Below, piece by piece: positions 1 to 7,727 of a stretch of DNA of 64,000 nucleotides; the stretch's first letter is position 1; each line of letters opens with the position of its first letter. This DNA is from Parabacteroides timonensis. GTDB lineage: Bacteria > Bacteroidota > Bacteroidia > Bacteroidales > Tannerellaceae. The position numbers were made by a program, and so were the translations under genes. The notes beneath the pieces are model-generated. The model was not told the origin of the DNA and searched no databases. It saw only the letters and a list, made by a program, of their open reading frames with translations. The stretch covers positions 1,783,760-1,847,759 of the forward strand of contig NZ_LT669941.1 in assembly GCF_900128505.1 (NCBI RefSeq), in the 5' to 3' direction.

Positions 1-1
1 G

Positions 2-688
2 GTGTTGAAAGATAAAGCGATCGACTTTTCCAAAATCGTGGCCGTCCTTATCACTCACGACCATGCAGACCATATCAAGACGGTAGGCTGCCTGGGAGAA
101 AAAATGAACCTGCCGGTCTACACCACCGCCGCTGTTCACCGTGGGATCGAAAAGAGCCGTTATGTGGAGGAGACGCTGTCTACCTCCCGCCGGGTTATCG
201 AGAAGGAAGTGCCTTTCAGCATCCGCGATTTCAATATCATCGCCTTTGAAGTTCCCCACGACAGTACCGACAACGTGGGCTATTATATAGAATATGGTGA
301 GCATAAGTTTACCTTCGCCACCGACGTAGGCCATATCACCGACACGGTGACCCGCTACATGCGCATGGCCAACCACCTGATTATCGAAGCGAACTACGAC
401 GAGGAGATGCTCCGTTTCGGAACCTATCCCGCCTTCCTGAAGGAACGTGTCGCCAGCCCGACCGGCCACCTCAGCAACCGCGAAGCCGCCGAGTTCCTGG
501 CCGCCAACTACGATCCGAAACTGAAGGATATCTGGTTGTGTCACCTCAGCCGCGACAACAATCACCCGGAGCTCGCCTTCAAAACGATCGATATACGTCT
601 TTTTCAGGAGGGAGTGCGCGTAGGTAAAGACGTCTCTCTCATAGCGCTTAAGCGTACTACTCCGTCCGATATTTTTGAATTCGAGTAA
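2..688 (+). CDS. MBL-fold metallo-hydrolase, YycJ/WalJ-like (5' truncated by window edge)
   Basis: Metallo-beta-lactamase fold hydrolase, probably of the YycJ (WalJ) exonuclease-like family. The visible part has the metal motif THDHADH near its start and later conserved Asp/His positions (DVGH, LCHLSRDNNH) expected of this fold. Family members begin about 40-50 residues earlier with a strand and a GSSGN-type motif, so the true start lies before the window and the first visible GTG is not the start. The C-terminus is complete. It is followed by a tRNA promoter on the same strand. The fold assignment is firm. The exact substrate, taken to be nucleic acid or a nucleotide, is inferred from family membership. 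Confidence 0.8.
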   Translation: MLKDKAIDFSKIVAVLITHDHADHIKTVGCLGEKMNLPVYTTAAVHRGIEKSRYVEETLSTSRRVIEKEVPFSIRDFNIIAFEVPHDSTDNVGYYIEYGEHKFTFATDVGHITDTVTRYMRMANHLIIEANYDEEMLRFGTYPAFLKERVASPTGHLSNREAAEFLAANYDPKLKDIWLCHLSRDNNHPELAFKTIDIRLFQEGVRVGKDVSLIALKRTTPSDIFEFE

Positions 689-716
689 AATTCCTTCGAA
701 AAAACCGGATGAAAAG

Positions 717-747
717 TTTGCAAAGAAAAATTAAACCTCTATCTTTG
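717..747 (+). promoter_or_regulatory. Promoter of the tRNA-Lys pair
   Basis: A TTTG (717-720), exactly 19 bases, then TATCTTTG (740-747): a perfect match to the Bacteroidota housekeeping promoter (TTTG -33, TAnnTTTG -7). Transcription would start near 752-754, about 30 bases before the first tRNA. It overlaps the end of the upstream hydrolase gene's 3' flank only. Confidence 0.75.
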
Positions 748-781
748 CACCCGCAATCAGGAAACAACCTATTGCATGAAT

Positions 782-854
782 GACTTGGTAGCTCAGCTGG
801 TAGAGCAAATGACTCTTAATCATTGGGTCGAGGGTTCGAGCCCCTCCCAGGTCA
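782..854 (+). tRNA. tRNA-Lys (anticodon CTT), copy 1
   Basis: Seventy-three nt cloverleaf with no encoded CCA. Acceptor arms GACTTGG and CCAGGTC pair with a single T-G wobble, followed by discriminator A854. The D-arm is GCTC..GAGC, the anticodon loop reads CTCTTAA (anticodon CTT), and the T-arm has GGTTCGAGCCCC. It is the first of two almost identical copies 25 nt apart in one transcription unit. Confidence 0.95.
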
Positions 855-879
855 CTCTATAAAGAAACCAACACATGTT

Positions 880-952
880 GACTCGGTAGCTCAGCTGGTA
901 GAGCAAATGACTCTTAATCATTGGGTCGAGGGTTCGAGCCCCTCCCGGGTCA
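880..952 (+). tRNA. tRNA-Lys (anticodon CTT), copy 2
   Basis: Same cloverleaf as the copy at 782-854. The acceptor arms are GACTCGG and CCGGGTC, so the fifth pair has changed from T-A to C-G on both sides, a compensated difference that argues both copies are functional. Anticodon CTT, discriminator A952, no encoded CCA. Confidence 0.95.
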
Positions 953-968
953 CAAAAGAGGAAAGGAT

Positions 969-1006
969 AACAGCATTTATCGGTAAAACGGTGAATGCTG
1001 TTTTTG
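969..1006 (+). terminator. Rho-independent terminator of the tRNA pair
   Basis: Inverted repeat ACAGCATT (970-977) / AATGCTGT (994-1001) followed by a T run. It sits 17 nt after the second tRNA and closes the tRNA transcription unit. Confidence 0.75.
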
Positions 1007-1083
1007 TTTGCAACCCAGCGTTACCTTCCCTTCCGCTTAATTCAAGTTGTGCCCATGTAATCCAACTTTTAGATTGATTTGTT

Positions 1084-1099
1084 GTTATATTAATATAAC
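1084..1099. promoter_or_regulatory. Perfect 16-bp palindrome upstream of glutathione peroxidase
   Basis: GTTATATTAATATAAC is a perfect palindrome ending 14 nt before the peroxidase ATG. Its base composition and length resemble Fur/PerR-type operator boxes, and its place before a peroxide-detoxifying gene suits a peroxide-sensing regulator. The operator role is inference from position and symmetry. Confidence 0.4.
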
Positions 1100-1113
1100 T
1101 AAAGGACATTTTT

Positions 1114-1653
1114 ATGAAAACATTCATTATAACTCTAATTGCAATAATAATGACAACAACAATCAACGCACAGCAAAAAAGTTTTTATGACTTCACTGTG
1201 AAAACAATCGACGGAAAGGATTTCCCACTTTCCTCTTTAAAAGGGAAGAAAGTATTAGTTGTCAATGTGGCTTCCAAATGTGGCTTCACCCCACAATATG
1301 CCAAACTTGAAGAATTATACACCAAATATGAGAAAGATAACTTCGTAATAATCGGCTTTCCCGCCAACAACTTCCTCGGACAGGAACCCGGCAGCAACGA
1401 AGAAATCAAAAAGTTCTGCACATTGAATTACGGGGTCACATTCCCCATGATGGCGAAAATATCCGTGAAAGGAAAGGACATCGCCCCCCTTTACCAGTGG
1501 CTCACGCAGAAAAGCGAAAACGGTGTCGCCAATGCCAAGGTAGGCTGGAACTTCCACAAATTCCTGATCGACGAAAACAGCAACTGGGTCGCCTCCTACG
1601 GCTCGCCAACAGATCCGCTATCCGAAAAGATTGTGGACTGGATTGTGGAGTAA
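1114..1653 (+). CDS. Glutathione peroxidase family thiol peroxidase (exported)
   Basis: Reduces hydroperoxides with a peroxidatic Cys, most likely using thioredoxin-like donors. It has 179 residues. Residues 1-19 form a signal peptide ending INA, so the enzyme is probably periplasmic. Cys56 lies in the family motif ASKCGFTPQY, the FPANNFLGQEPGS segment carries the catalytic Gln, and WNFHKFL carries the catalytic Trp. BtuE-type relatives have a resolving Cys in GFPCNQF. Here that residue is Ala, so the usual intramolecular disulfide cannot form. A perfect palindrome at 1084-1099 precedes the gene. A 22-bp repeat array follows it. Confidence 0.9.
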   Translation: MKTFIITLIAIIMTTTINAQQKSFYDFTVKTIDGKDFPLSSLKGKKVLVVNVASKCGFTPQYAKLEELYTKYEKDNFVIIGFPANNFLGQEPGSNEEIKKFCTLNYGVTFPMMAKISVKGKDIAPLYQWLTQKSENGVANAKVGWNFHKFLIDENSNWVASYGSPTDPLSEKIVDWIVE

Positions 1654-1690
1654 GTCATAGAAGTATATTTGCGTTTAAAACGCAATCTAT

Positions 1691-1800
1691 TGCCATGTTG
1701 TTTGCAATGTTTTGCCATGTAGGTGGCAGAGTCCTGCCATAGGCATGGCAGAGGTCTGCCAATAGGGTGGCAAAGCTCTGCCAATACGATGGCAAAACCT
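1691..1800. repeat. Five-unit 22-bp tandem repeat with internal inverted symmetry
   Basis: Five successive 22-bp units start at 1691, 1713, 1735, 1757 and 1779. The units follow the pattern TGCCA-N(5-7)-TGGCA followed by AGAGNTC, the first being the most diverged. Each unit can form a small hairpin (TGCCA/TGGCA), and the junctions form another (GGCAGAG..CTGCC), so the array can fold in two registers. There is no spacer diversity, so it is not a CRISPR. It lies 37 bp after the peroxidase stop codon and may act as an RNA 3' end or a protein-binding array. Confidence 0.75.
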
Positions 1801-1808
1801 TTTGCTTA

Positions 1809-1865
1809 TGGTACCCACAAACAAAAGCCGCCCTATTCTCACGAACAGAGCGGTTGTTTGCCCTC
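1809..1865. terminator. Possible hairpin terminator downstream of the 22-bp repeat
   Basis: CAAACAA..CCGC and GCGGTTGTTTG form an imperfect stem with a three-base bulge around a loop of about 20 nt. A second short hairpin (GCCCTCTAAAGGGC) follows. It may end transcription from the peroxidase gene. There is no strong T run, so this is weak. Confidence 0.3.
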
Positions 1866-1964
1866 TAAAGGGCTTGGGATACAACGTTATTAGATATGAG
1901 GATTAACGTTATAGAGTAAAAAGTATGATTTCACCAATTACATTCAAAAAAACTATTCTTACTT

Positions 1965-2255
1965 TTAATTTTTCCAATCTACAATAAAATCTGTTCCCGT
2001 TTTGTTACCCTTTTTCGGGGTATGCATTTCAACGGGAACTTCCCAGTCCGTTATAAAACCACCCGTATAATCCGGCTTGTAACTCGCCTCCTGGTCCTCT
2101 TTTTTACCTTTGGCAGAGTCTTCGCAAGCCCACTCTGGTGAAACACCACGTTTCCGTTTACCGGAAACCAACACTGATCTTTGTACTCTTTCGCCCCAGC
2201 CCGATAGCGGTGGAAAGAATTCGGTTTTAGTAAAAATCATTTCAACTATAATCAT
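1965..2255 (-). CDS. Small hypothetical protein (96 residues)
   Basis: Unrecognised open frame in an otherwise gene-poor gap. The N-terminus is basic and gives no signal peptide or membrane segment. The C-terminal half is hydrophilic and Asp/Lys-rich with two similar strings, FITDWEV and FIVDWKN. Its composition differs from the out-of-frame noise nearby, which is the main reason to list it. It could equally be the decayed end of a larger gene, because no good ribosome site or clear promoter precedes the ATG. Confidence 0.35.
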   Translation of the reverse strand: MIIVEMIFTKTEFFPPLSGWGERVQRSVLVSGKRKRGVSPEWACEDSAKGKKEDQEASYKPDYTGGFITDWEVPVEMHTPKKGNKTGTDFIVDWKN

Positions 2256-2568
2256 TTTTTAAACATTACTCAGCATGGCTGATAACAATCTCAAAAACTT
2301 TGATGTAAAGATATCCCCCTGAAACCACTATTTTACTACCATCTTCAACTATTTCAGTTACGATATTTATAAAAGCAGGCCTACCCTGCTGCAAAATCCT
2401 CCCAAAAAGACAAAACGACTCCCCGAACCTAAAATTTACTCATTTCATAACAATCTCGTTTTTATATTGCTGAAAACTGCCTATTTTTGGTTACCGGGAA
2501 AAACAACCCCAAACGGCTTCCAACATTTCCCGCATACCCGTTGTTCTATTGATATAAAAATAAATAGT
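2256..2568. other. Intergenic stretch before the pyridoxamine kinase gene
   Basis: No gene seen. It holds a short hairpin AGCAGG-CCTAC-CCTGCT near 2376-2394 and a promoter-like TATTTTTG at 2482-2489. The latter could drive the kinase from the ATG at 2569 and argues against an earlier start. Confidence 0.45.
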
Positions 2569-3429
2569 ATGAAGAATAAGACACACCAGAAAAGAGTTGC
2601 AGCTATACACGACATTTCCGGTTTCGGAAAATGCTCACTGACAGTAGCCTTACCTATTTTATCGGCCGCCGGCATCGAAACATCGGCACTCCCCACCGCC
2701 GTCCTCTCCACCCATACCGGAGGGATCAGCGGATACACCTACCGGGATCTTACCGACGACATGCGGCCGATCATGCAACACTGGAAATCACTCGACATCA
2801 AGTTCGACGCCATCTATACCGGCTTCCTCGGATCGTTCGAGCAACAAGATATCGTAAAGGAGTTCTTCGAACTGTTCAGGACAGACGACAACCTCATCCT
2901 GGTCGACCCCGTGATGGGCGACAACGGTGAACTGTATACCATCTTCACCCGCGAGTTCGCCGCCGGAATGAGGTCGGTTTGCGAGAAAGCCGATATCATC
3001 GTACCCAACCTGACGGAGGCGGCCCTGCTGCTCGACGAGCCGTTCAACGGCGGCCCTTATACCCACGCCTACATCGAGAGCACGCTGCGTAAGCTGGCCG
3101 ACCTCGGGCCCAAACGGGTGGTACTGACCGGCGTCTTCTTCAAGGAGGATGAACTCGGCGCCGCCACCTACGACCGCGAAACGGACACGATCGAGTACGT
3201 TTTCACCCGCAAGATACCCGGCTACTACCATGGTACGGGCGACGTCTTTGCCAGTGCCTTACTTTCGGGTCTGGAAAACGGGTTCAGCCTCACCGAATCG
3301 GCTGCCATCGCCGTGAATTTCACGGCGGAAAGTATCCGGCGCACCTATGAAGCCAAGACAGACTACCGCTTCGGTGTTAATTTTGAACAAAGTTTCCCCG
3401 ACTTTCTAAAAGAACTCAAACTCGTATAA
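2569..3429 (+). CDS. Pyridoxal/pyridoxamine kinase-like protein (PfkB/ribokinase fold)
   Basis: ATP-dependent kinase of the ribokinase fold, closest in pattern to PdxY/PdxK-type kinases that phosphorylate vitamin B6 vitamers in the salvage route. It has 286 residues from the ATG at 2569. A longer in-frame start at 2467 adds 34 residues with no family match and spans a -7-like element. Motifs: IHDISGFGKCSL near residues 13-24, VDPVMGDNG at 112-120, PNLTE at 146-150, and GTGD at 222-225 with Asp225 as catalytic base. The next gene on the same strand starts 74 nt later behind its own promoter-like sequence. Confidence 0.85.
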   Translation: MKNKTHQKRVAAIHDISGFGKCSLTVALPILSAAGIETSALPTAVLSTHTGGISGYTYRDLTDDMRPIMQHWKSLDIKFDAIYTGFLGSFEQQDIVKEFFELFRTDDNLILVDPVMGDNGELYTIFTREFAAGMRSVCEKADIIVPNLTEAALLLDEPFNGGPYTHAYIESTLRKLADLGPKRVVLTGVFFKEDELGAATYDRETDTIEYVFTRKIPGYYHGTGDVFASALLSGLENGFSLTESAAIAVNFTAESIRRTYEAKTDYRFGVNFEQSFPDFLKELKLV

Positions 3430-3503
3430 AAGTTTTCGAATTTATTTTTCATCTTTGTGCTCCCATAACATGATTATAAACGTGAAAACCCCTAGATAAC
3501 GAT

Positions 3504-4445
3504 ATGAGTAAAACTAAAATAGCTATCTCCGGTATAGGAGCTGTCGGCGGATATTACGGAGGTTCGCTGGCTGCTTATTACGAAAACTCCGATGAGGTGG
3601 ACGTTTTCTTTATTGCCCGTGGCGAAAACCTGAAGGCCATCCGCGAAAACGGGTTACAGATCAAGAAATCGTACCGCCGGATAACCGCCCGTCCGACACT
3701 GGCTACCGACAATCCGGCCGAGATCGGCCCGGTAGATTACCTGTTGTGCTGCACCAAAAGCTACGACCTGGAGGACAACATCCGCCACCTGAGTCCCGTG
3801 ATCGGGCCCGACACCGTGGTAGTGCCCCTGCTCAACGGAGCCGACATCACGGAACGGATACAACAATTACTGCCCGACAACCCTGTCTGGAAAGGCTGCG
3901 TTTACATCGGTGCCCGGCTGGTTGCACCCGGACAGGTGGAGAAATTCACGCTGAAGGACCGGCTTTTCTTCGGCGACAACGAGGGCGACCGCGCCAAACA
4001 GGAGGAGTTCCGCTCCTTACTGCACAGGGCCCGCATCCTGGTGACCAACCCGGCCGACATAGACGTCGAGATCTGGAAGAAATTCTTTATGATCTCCACC
4101 GCCGCCACCATCACCTCTTATTTCAACGAGCCGATAAACGACGTGATCGAGAAGCACAACGATTTCTTCATCACACTGGGGTATGAATTGAAAAGCATAG
4201 CCGAGGCCAAAGGGATAGAGTTGCCGGACGACATCGTATTCACGTCGATCCAGTCGCAGAAGATGATGCCGAACGGTTCGACCACCTCCATGCACAGCGA
4301 CTTCCGCCGCGGAGGGTCTACGGAGATCGAGACACTGACGGGCTACGTCGTACGCGAAGCCGAGAAGGCAGGCCTGCGGGTTCCTACCTACCAGTTCATG
4401 TACAAAGGGCTGACGCGGTTCCCTTATCCGGGCAGAAACAGTTGA
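3504..4445 (+). CDS. Ketopantoate reductase (ApbA/PanE) family protein
   Basis: NADPH-dependent reductase fold. Residues 10-20 hold the GxGxxGxYYG nucleotide-binding loop. The length (313 residues) and the C-terminal GSTEIETLTGYVVREA segment fit 2-dehydropantoate 2-reductases, which make pantoate for coenzyme A. The usual WxKLxxN active-site stretch is WKKFFMI here, so the catalytic Lys is kept but the following Asn is not. It may be the pantothenate enzyme or a paralogue with another 2-keto acid substrate. A promoter-like CATCTTTG precedes it near 3450-3457. Confidence 0.75.
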   Translation: MSKTKIAISGIGAVGGYYGGSLAAYYENSDEVDVFFIARGENLKAIRENGLQIKKSYRRITARPTLATDNPAEIGPVDYLLCCTKSYDLEDNIRHLSPVIGPDTVVVPLLNGADITERIQQLLPDNPVWKGCVYIGARLVAPGQVEKFTLKDRLFFGDNEGDRAKQEEFRSLLHRARILVTNPADIDVEIWKKFFMISTAATITSYFNEPINDVIEKHNDFFITLGYELKSIAEAKGIELPDDIVFTSIQSQKMMPNGSTTSMHSDFRRGGSTEIETLTGYVVREAEKAGLRVPTYQFMYKGLTRFPYPGRNS

Positions 4446-4484
4446 CGTATCTGCAAACAGGCCTACGGCATATATAATAAAGTA

Positions 4485-4544
4485 AAGGTGCTGAAGCTAT
4501 CCGATCCGGTTATTCCGGACGATAAACTTCAGCACCTTTTCTAT
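4485..4544. terminator. Bidirectional terminator between panE-like gene and manA
   Basis: AAGGTGCTGAAG pairs with CTTCAGCACCTT around an inner imperfect hairpin (GATCCGG/CCGGACG). T runs or A runs lie on both sides. It sits between two convergent genes and can serve both. Confidence 0.7.
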
Positions 4545-4618
4545 CCCCTCCGGTCGGTCCCGGAAGATCGGTATGCCGCCTTTTCGTAGATCGGGCGGCA
4601 ACCGGTAAGGAGACGGGA

Positions 4619-5596
4619 TCAGTCCCCGATATACGTTTCCATGAACTTCGCGCCCGGTGCCGGAGAGATCGTGACGACCTGTGTATCGGCGGGCATGAGC
4701 ACGGTCTGTCCCTGATGGACGAATATTTCGTTGCCTTTATTGTCACGGATGGAAGCCTTGCCACTCATGCAGATGTAGACTACGAAGGAGTCGAGCTCGG
4801 AGAAGTCGCGCACCATCATCGTGTCGAGATCCAGCAGGTTGGTGGTGAAGTACTTGCAGTCGGCCAGTTCGACCGTCGCGTTGGTATGGCCTTTGTAGTG
4901 CGTACGGTAGTCGGGCAGCAAGGTATAGTCTATCGCATCCTTAGCCAGCTCGGTGTGCAGTTCGCGTCCGTTACCGTTAGCGTCCTTGCGGTCGTAGTCG
5001 TAGATGCGGTAAGTAATGTTGCTGGTCTGCTGTATCTCGGCGATGAAGCAGCCGGCACCGATTGCGTGAACGCGTCCGGCGGGCAGGAAGAAAACGTCGC
5101 CCGGCGTCACTTCATAACGCTTCAGAACGTCCATGATGGTGTTGTTTTCCACCCGTTTCACGTACTCGTCGGCATCAATCTGCTGCGAGAAACCGGAATA
5201 GAGGGCGGCCCCCTTAGCTGCATTTATCACATACCACATTTCGGTCTTGCCGAAGGAGTTGTGACGTTTGCGGGCCAGTTCGTCGTCGGGGTGTACCTGG
5301 ATAGACAGGTCATCACGGGCGTCGATGAACTTTATCAACAGAGGGAACGTCTCGCCGAACTGCTCTATCACCTTCTCTCCGACCAACTCTTTTCCATAGG
5401 TACGGATCAGTTCGTCAAGGTTTTTGCCAGCCAGCTCACCGTTTTCCACCACGGAAAAATTGCCGTCCACGTGCGAAAGTTCCCAACTCTCACCGATTCC
5501 TTCTTCAACCGGTGTGATGCCCTTGAACGGGCAGATGTCTGAGCCTCCCCAAAGGATCTTCTTGAGGATAGGCTTGAATGTCATCGGATATAACAT
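4619..5596 (-). CDS. manA: Mannose-6-phosphate isomerase, class I
   Basis: Interconverts mannose 6-phosphate and fructose 6-phosphate in the cytosol, linking mannose use and GDP-mannose supply to glycolysis. It has 325 residues. Zinc ligands expected in the cupin core are visible as Gln100 and His102 (SIQVHPDD), Glu119 (GKTEMW) and His177 (GRVHAIG). The catalytic-region motif RIYDYDR is present. An alternative Met at residue 5 is possible. The gene starts 21 nt after the glgB stop on the same strand, so the two are probably cotranscribed. Confidence 0.92.
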   Translation of the reverse strand: MLYPMTFKPILKKILWGGSDICPFKGITPVEEGIGESWELSHVDGNFSVVENGELAGKNLDELIRTYGKELVGEKVIEQFGETFPLLIKFIDARDDLSIQVHPDDELARKRHNSFGKTEMWYVINAAKGAALYSGFSQQIDADEYVKRVENNTIMDVLKRYEVTPGDVFFLPAGRVHAIGAGCFIAEIQQTSNITYRIYDYDRKDANGNGRELHTELAKDAIDYTLLPDYRTHYKGHTNATVELADCKYFTTNLLDLDTMMVRDFSELDSFVVYICMSGKASIRDNKGNEIFVHQGQTVLMPADTQVVTISPAPGAKFMETYIGD

Positions 5597-5617
5597 AATG
5601 TGTTTTTGTTTAATGAA

Positions 5618-7636
5618 TTACTTCTTTACTTTTACTTTTCTCAATACAACAGCACTGCGTGCGGGAATGTAAAGTTTAAGCCATTCTTTTTTCTCTTTTT
5701 TATACAATGGGTCAAATTGTGTAAAATGATGTATGGAGTCGTCGGCCAAACCGAAGCCACCGAAGCAGGTAGCATCCGTGTTGAGTACCACTTCGTACTC
5801 GCCTACGGGTACGAGGAAGCCATAGTCGGTATACGACTTCGAGGGGCTGAAGTTGAACACGAACACGAGGTCTTTACGCATATAGGCCAGGATCTGGTCG
5901 CCGTCGCTGTCCCACACCTTCTGGATGGGGGTAGACTGGAAGTTCTTCACACTGCGGATCAACCCGATCATTTCGCGGTCGAAGTCGCCCAGGTAATGGT
6001 ACTTCAAATCCATGTTGTCTACCAGCTCCCACTGGCGGCGGGCGTATTTATGCGACCATCCGTTGCCTTCGCGCGGGAAATCGATCCACTCCGGATGCCC
6101 GAACTCGTTGCCCATAAAGTTGAGGTAGCCGCCGTTGATGGTCGAAGCCGTCACGAGGCGTATCATCTTATGAAGCGCGACACCACGTTCGACCATGAAG
6201 TTATGATCGTCCTTGTGCATGTGCCAATACATTTCCGCATCTATCAGACGGAAGATGATGGTTTTATCTCCTACCAAAGCCTGGTCGTGACTTTCGGCGT
6301 AACTGATTGTCTTTTCGTCAGCGCGACGGTTAGTCGTCTCCCACCAGATGGAGGAAGGATGCCAGTCTTCGTCTTTCTTTTCCTTGATGGTCTTGATCCA
6401 GTAGTCGGGGATGTTCATGGCCATACGGTAGTCGAAGCCATAGCCTCCGTCTTCATATTTAGCCGCCAGACCAGGCATACCGCTTACTTCCTCGGCGATG
6501 GTGATGGCGTTTTTGTTGACCTCGTGGATCAGTTTGTTGGCCAGTGTCAGGTAAGCGATGGCGTCGCCGTCCTGATGTCCGTTGAAGTAGTCGCCGTAGT
6601 TGCAGAATGCTTCACCCAGACCGTGGCTATAATAAAGCATCGAGGTGACACCGTCGAAACGGAAACCATCGAACTTATACTCCTCGAGCCAGAACTTGCA
6701 GTTGGAAAGGAGGAAGTGCAGGACTTCGTTCTTGCCATAGTCGAAGCAAAGCGAGTCCCAGGCCGGATGCTCGCGGCGCGAACCGCTAAGGAAATACTGG
6801 TTATAGGAACCGTCGAAACGGCCGAGGCCTTCCACTTCGTTCTTCACCGCGTGGCTGTGAACGATATCCATGATAACGGCAATTCCCATGCCGTGTGCGT
6901 CGTCTATCAACTGTTTCAGCTCTTCGGGCGTGCCGAAACGCGACGAGGCGGCGAAGAAGCTGCTCACATGGTAGCCGAAGGAGCCATAATAAGGATGTTC
7001 CTGTATGGCCATGATCTGGATGGCGTTGTAACCTTCGCGAGCGATGCGCGGCAGGATGTTGCGGCGGAACTCATCGTATGAACCCACTTTCTCCTCGTTA
7101 GTCGACATACCGATATGGCATTCGTAGATCAGCAGCGGGGCGGTGTTGGGTTTAAACCGTTTATTTTTGAACGTATACGGTGTGGCCGGATTCCATACCT
7201 GCGCACTGAATATCTTGGTGTTGTCGTCCTGTACGACACGGCGTATCCATGCCGGGATGCGTTCGCCGCTTCCTCCGTCCCACTCTACGAGCAGTTTGAA
7301 GAGGTCTTCGTGGTGCAGCATTTCTTCGGGGAGAGCTATTTCCCAGACGCCGTATCCCTGGCGTTTCATGCTATACCGTTCTTCTTTTTTCCAATCGTTG
7401 AACGTACCGATCAGATATATAGCGGTGGCATTCGGGGCCCATTCGCGGAACACCCAGCCTTTGTTGGTCTTGTGCAGGCCGAAGTACAGATAGCCGGAAG
7501 CCATTTCAGACAAGGTTTGTTTACCTTTGTTAGTCAGGATGTTTTCCTTTTCTATCACGTATTGATACCTTCCTTCTATCGCCTCCTTATAAGGGGCAAG
7601 CCAAGGGTCATTCTTTATTAGATTCAGCGACTCCAT
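5618..7636 (-). CDS. glgB: 1,4-alpha-glucan branching enzyme
   Basis: Introduces alpha-1,6 branches into glycogen. It has 672 residues from the ATG at 7636. A frame-open extension of 15 residues upstream has no family match and overlaps the promoter. An N-terminal CBM48-type domain (about 20-150) carries FREWAPNA. The GH13 barrel follows with DIVHSHA, GFRFDGVTSM (nucleophile Asp), AEEVSG (acid/base Glu) and ESHDQA. A C-terminal beta domain completes it. It lacks the extra N-terminal module of E. coli GlgB and resembles the shorter eukaryote-like type common in Bacteroidota. First gene of a likely glgB-manA operon. Confidence 0.93.
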   Translation of the reverse strand: MESLNLIKNDPWLAPYKEAIEGRYQYVIEKENILTNKGKQTLSEMASGYLYFGLHKTNKGWVFREWAPNATAIYLIGTFNDWKKEERYSMKRQGYGVWEIALPEEMLHHEDLFKLLVEWDGGSGERIPAWIRRVVQDDNTKIFSAQVWNPATPYTFKNKRFKPNTAPLLIYECHIGMSTNEEKVGSYDEFRRNILPRIAREGYNAIQIMAIQEHPYYGSFGYHVSSFFAASSRFGTPEELKQLIDDAHGMGIAVIMDIVHSHAVKNEVEGLGRFDGSYNQYFLSGSRREHPAWDSLCFDYGKNEVLHFLLSNCKFWLEEYKFDGFRFDGVTSMLYYSHGLGEAFCNYGDYFNGHQDGDAIAYLTLANKLIHEVNKNAITIAEEVSGMPGLAAKYEDGGYGFDYRMAMNIPDYWIKTIKEKKDEDWHPSSIWWETTNRRADEKTISYAESHDQALVGDKTIIFRLIDAEMYWHMHKDDHNFMVERGVALHKMIRLVTASTINGGYLNFMGNEFGHPEWIDFPREGNGWSHKYARRQWELVDNMDLKYHYLGDFDREMIGLIRSVKNFQSTPIQKVWDSDGDQILAYMRKDLVFVFNFSPSKSYTDYGFLVPVGEYEVVLNTDATCFGGFGLADDSIHHFTQFDPLYKKEKKEWLKLYIPARSAVVLRKVKVKK

Positions 7637-7659
7637 GATTATTTGAGATTGGTTTAGCG

Positions 7660-7667
7660 CAAAGATA
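7660..7667 (-). promoter_or_regulatory. -7 element of the glgB-manA promoter
   Basis: TATCTTTG on the minus strand fits TAnnTTTG and would start transcription about 19 nt before the glgB ATG. No good TTTG is seen at the -33 distance. Confidence 0.5.
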
Positions 7668-7686
7668 AAAGAAAAAAACATACCGT

Positions 7687-7717
7687 ATTGATATTACGGG
7701 GATATTTCTTAATTTTG
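7687..7717 (+). promoter_or_regulatory. Promoter of the cation antiporter gene
   Basis: ATTG (7687-7690), 19 bases, TAATTTTG (7710-7717). Start of transcription would fall near 7722-7724. It is divergent from the glgB promoter, with the two -7 elements about 43 bp apart. Confidence 0.6.
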
Positions 7718-7727
7718 CATCAAACCC

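Noticed and set aside
823..1077. Open frame across the tRNA pair
   Set aside because: It translates tRNA genes and a terminator.
1691..1800. CRISPR array
   Set aside because: Units are directly joined with no unique spacers and there are no cas genes in the window.
5600..7081. Long plus-strand open frame (493 codons) opposite glgB
   Set aside because: It is the antisense shadow of glgB, with no family motif and composition typical of a reversed coding strand.
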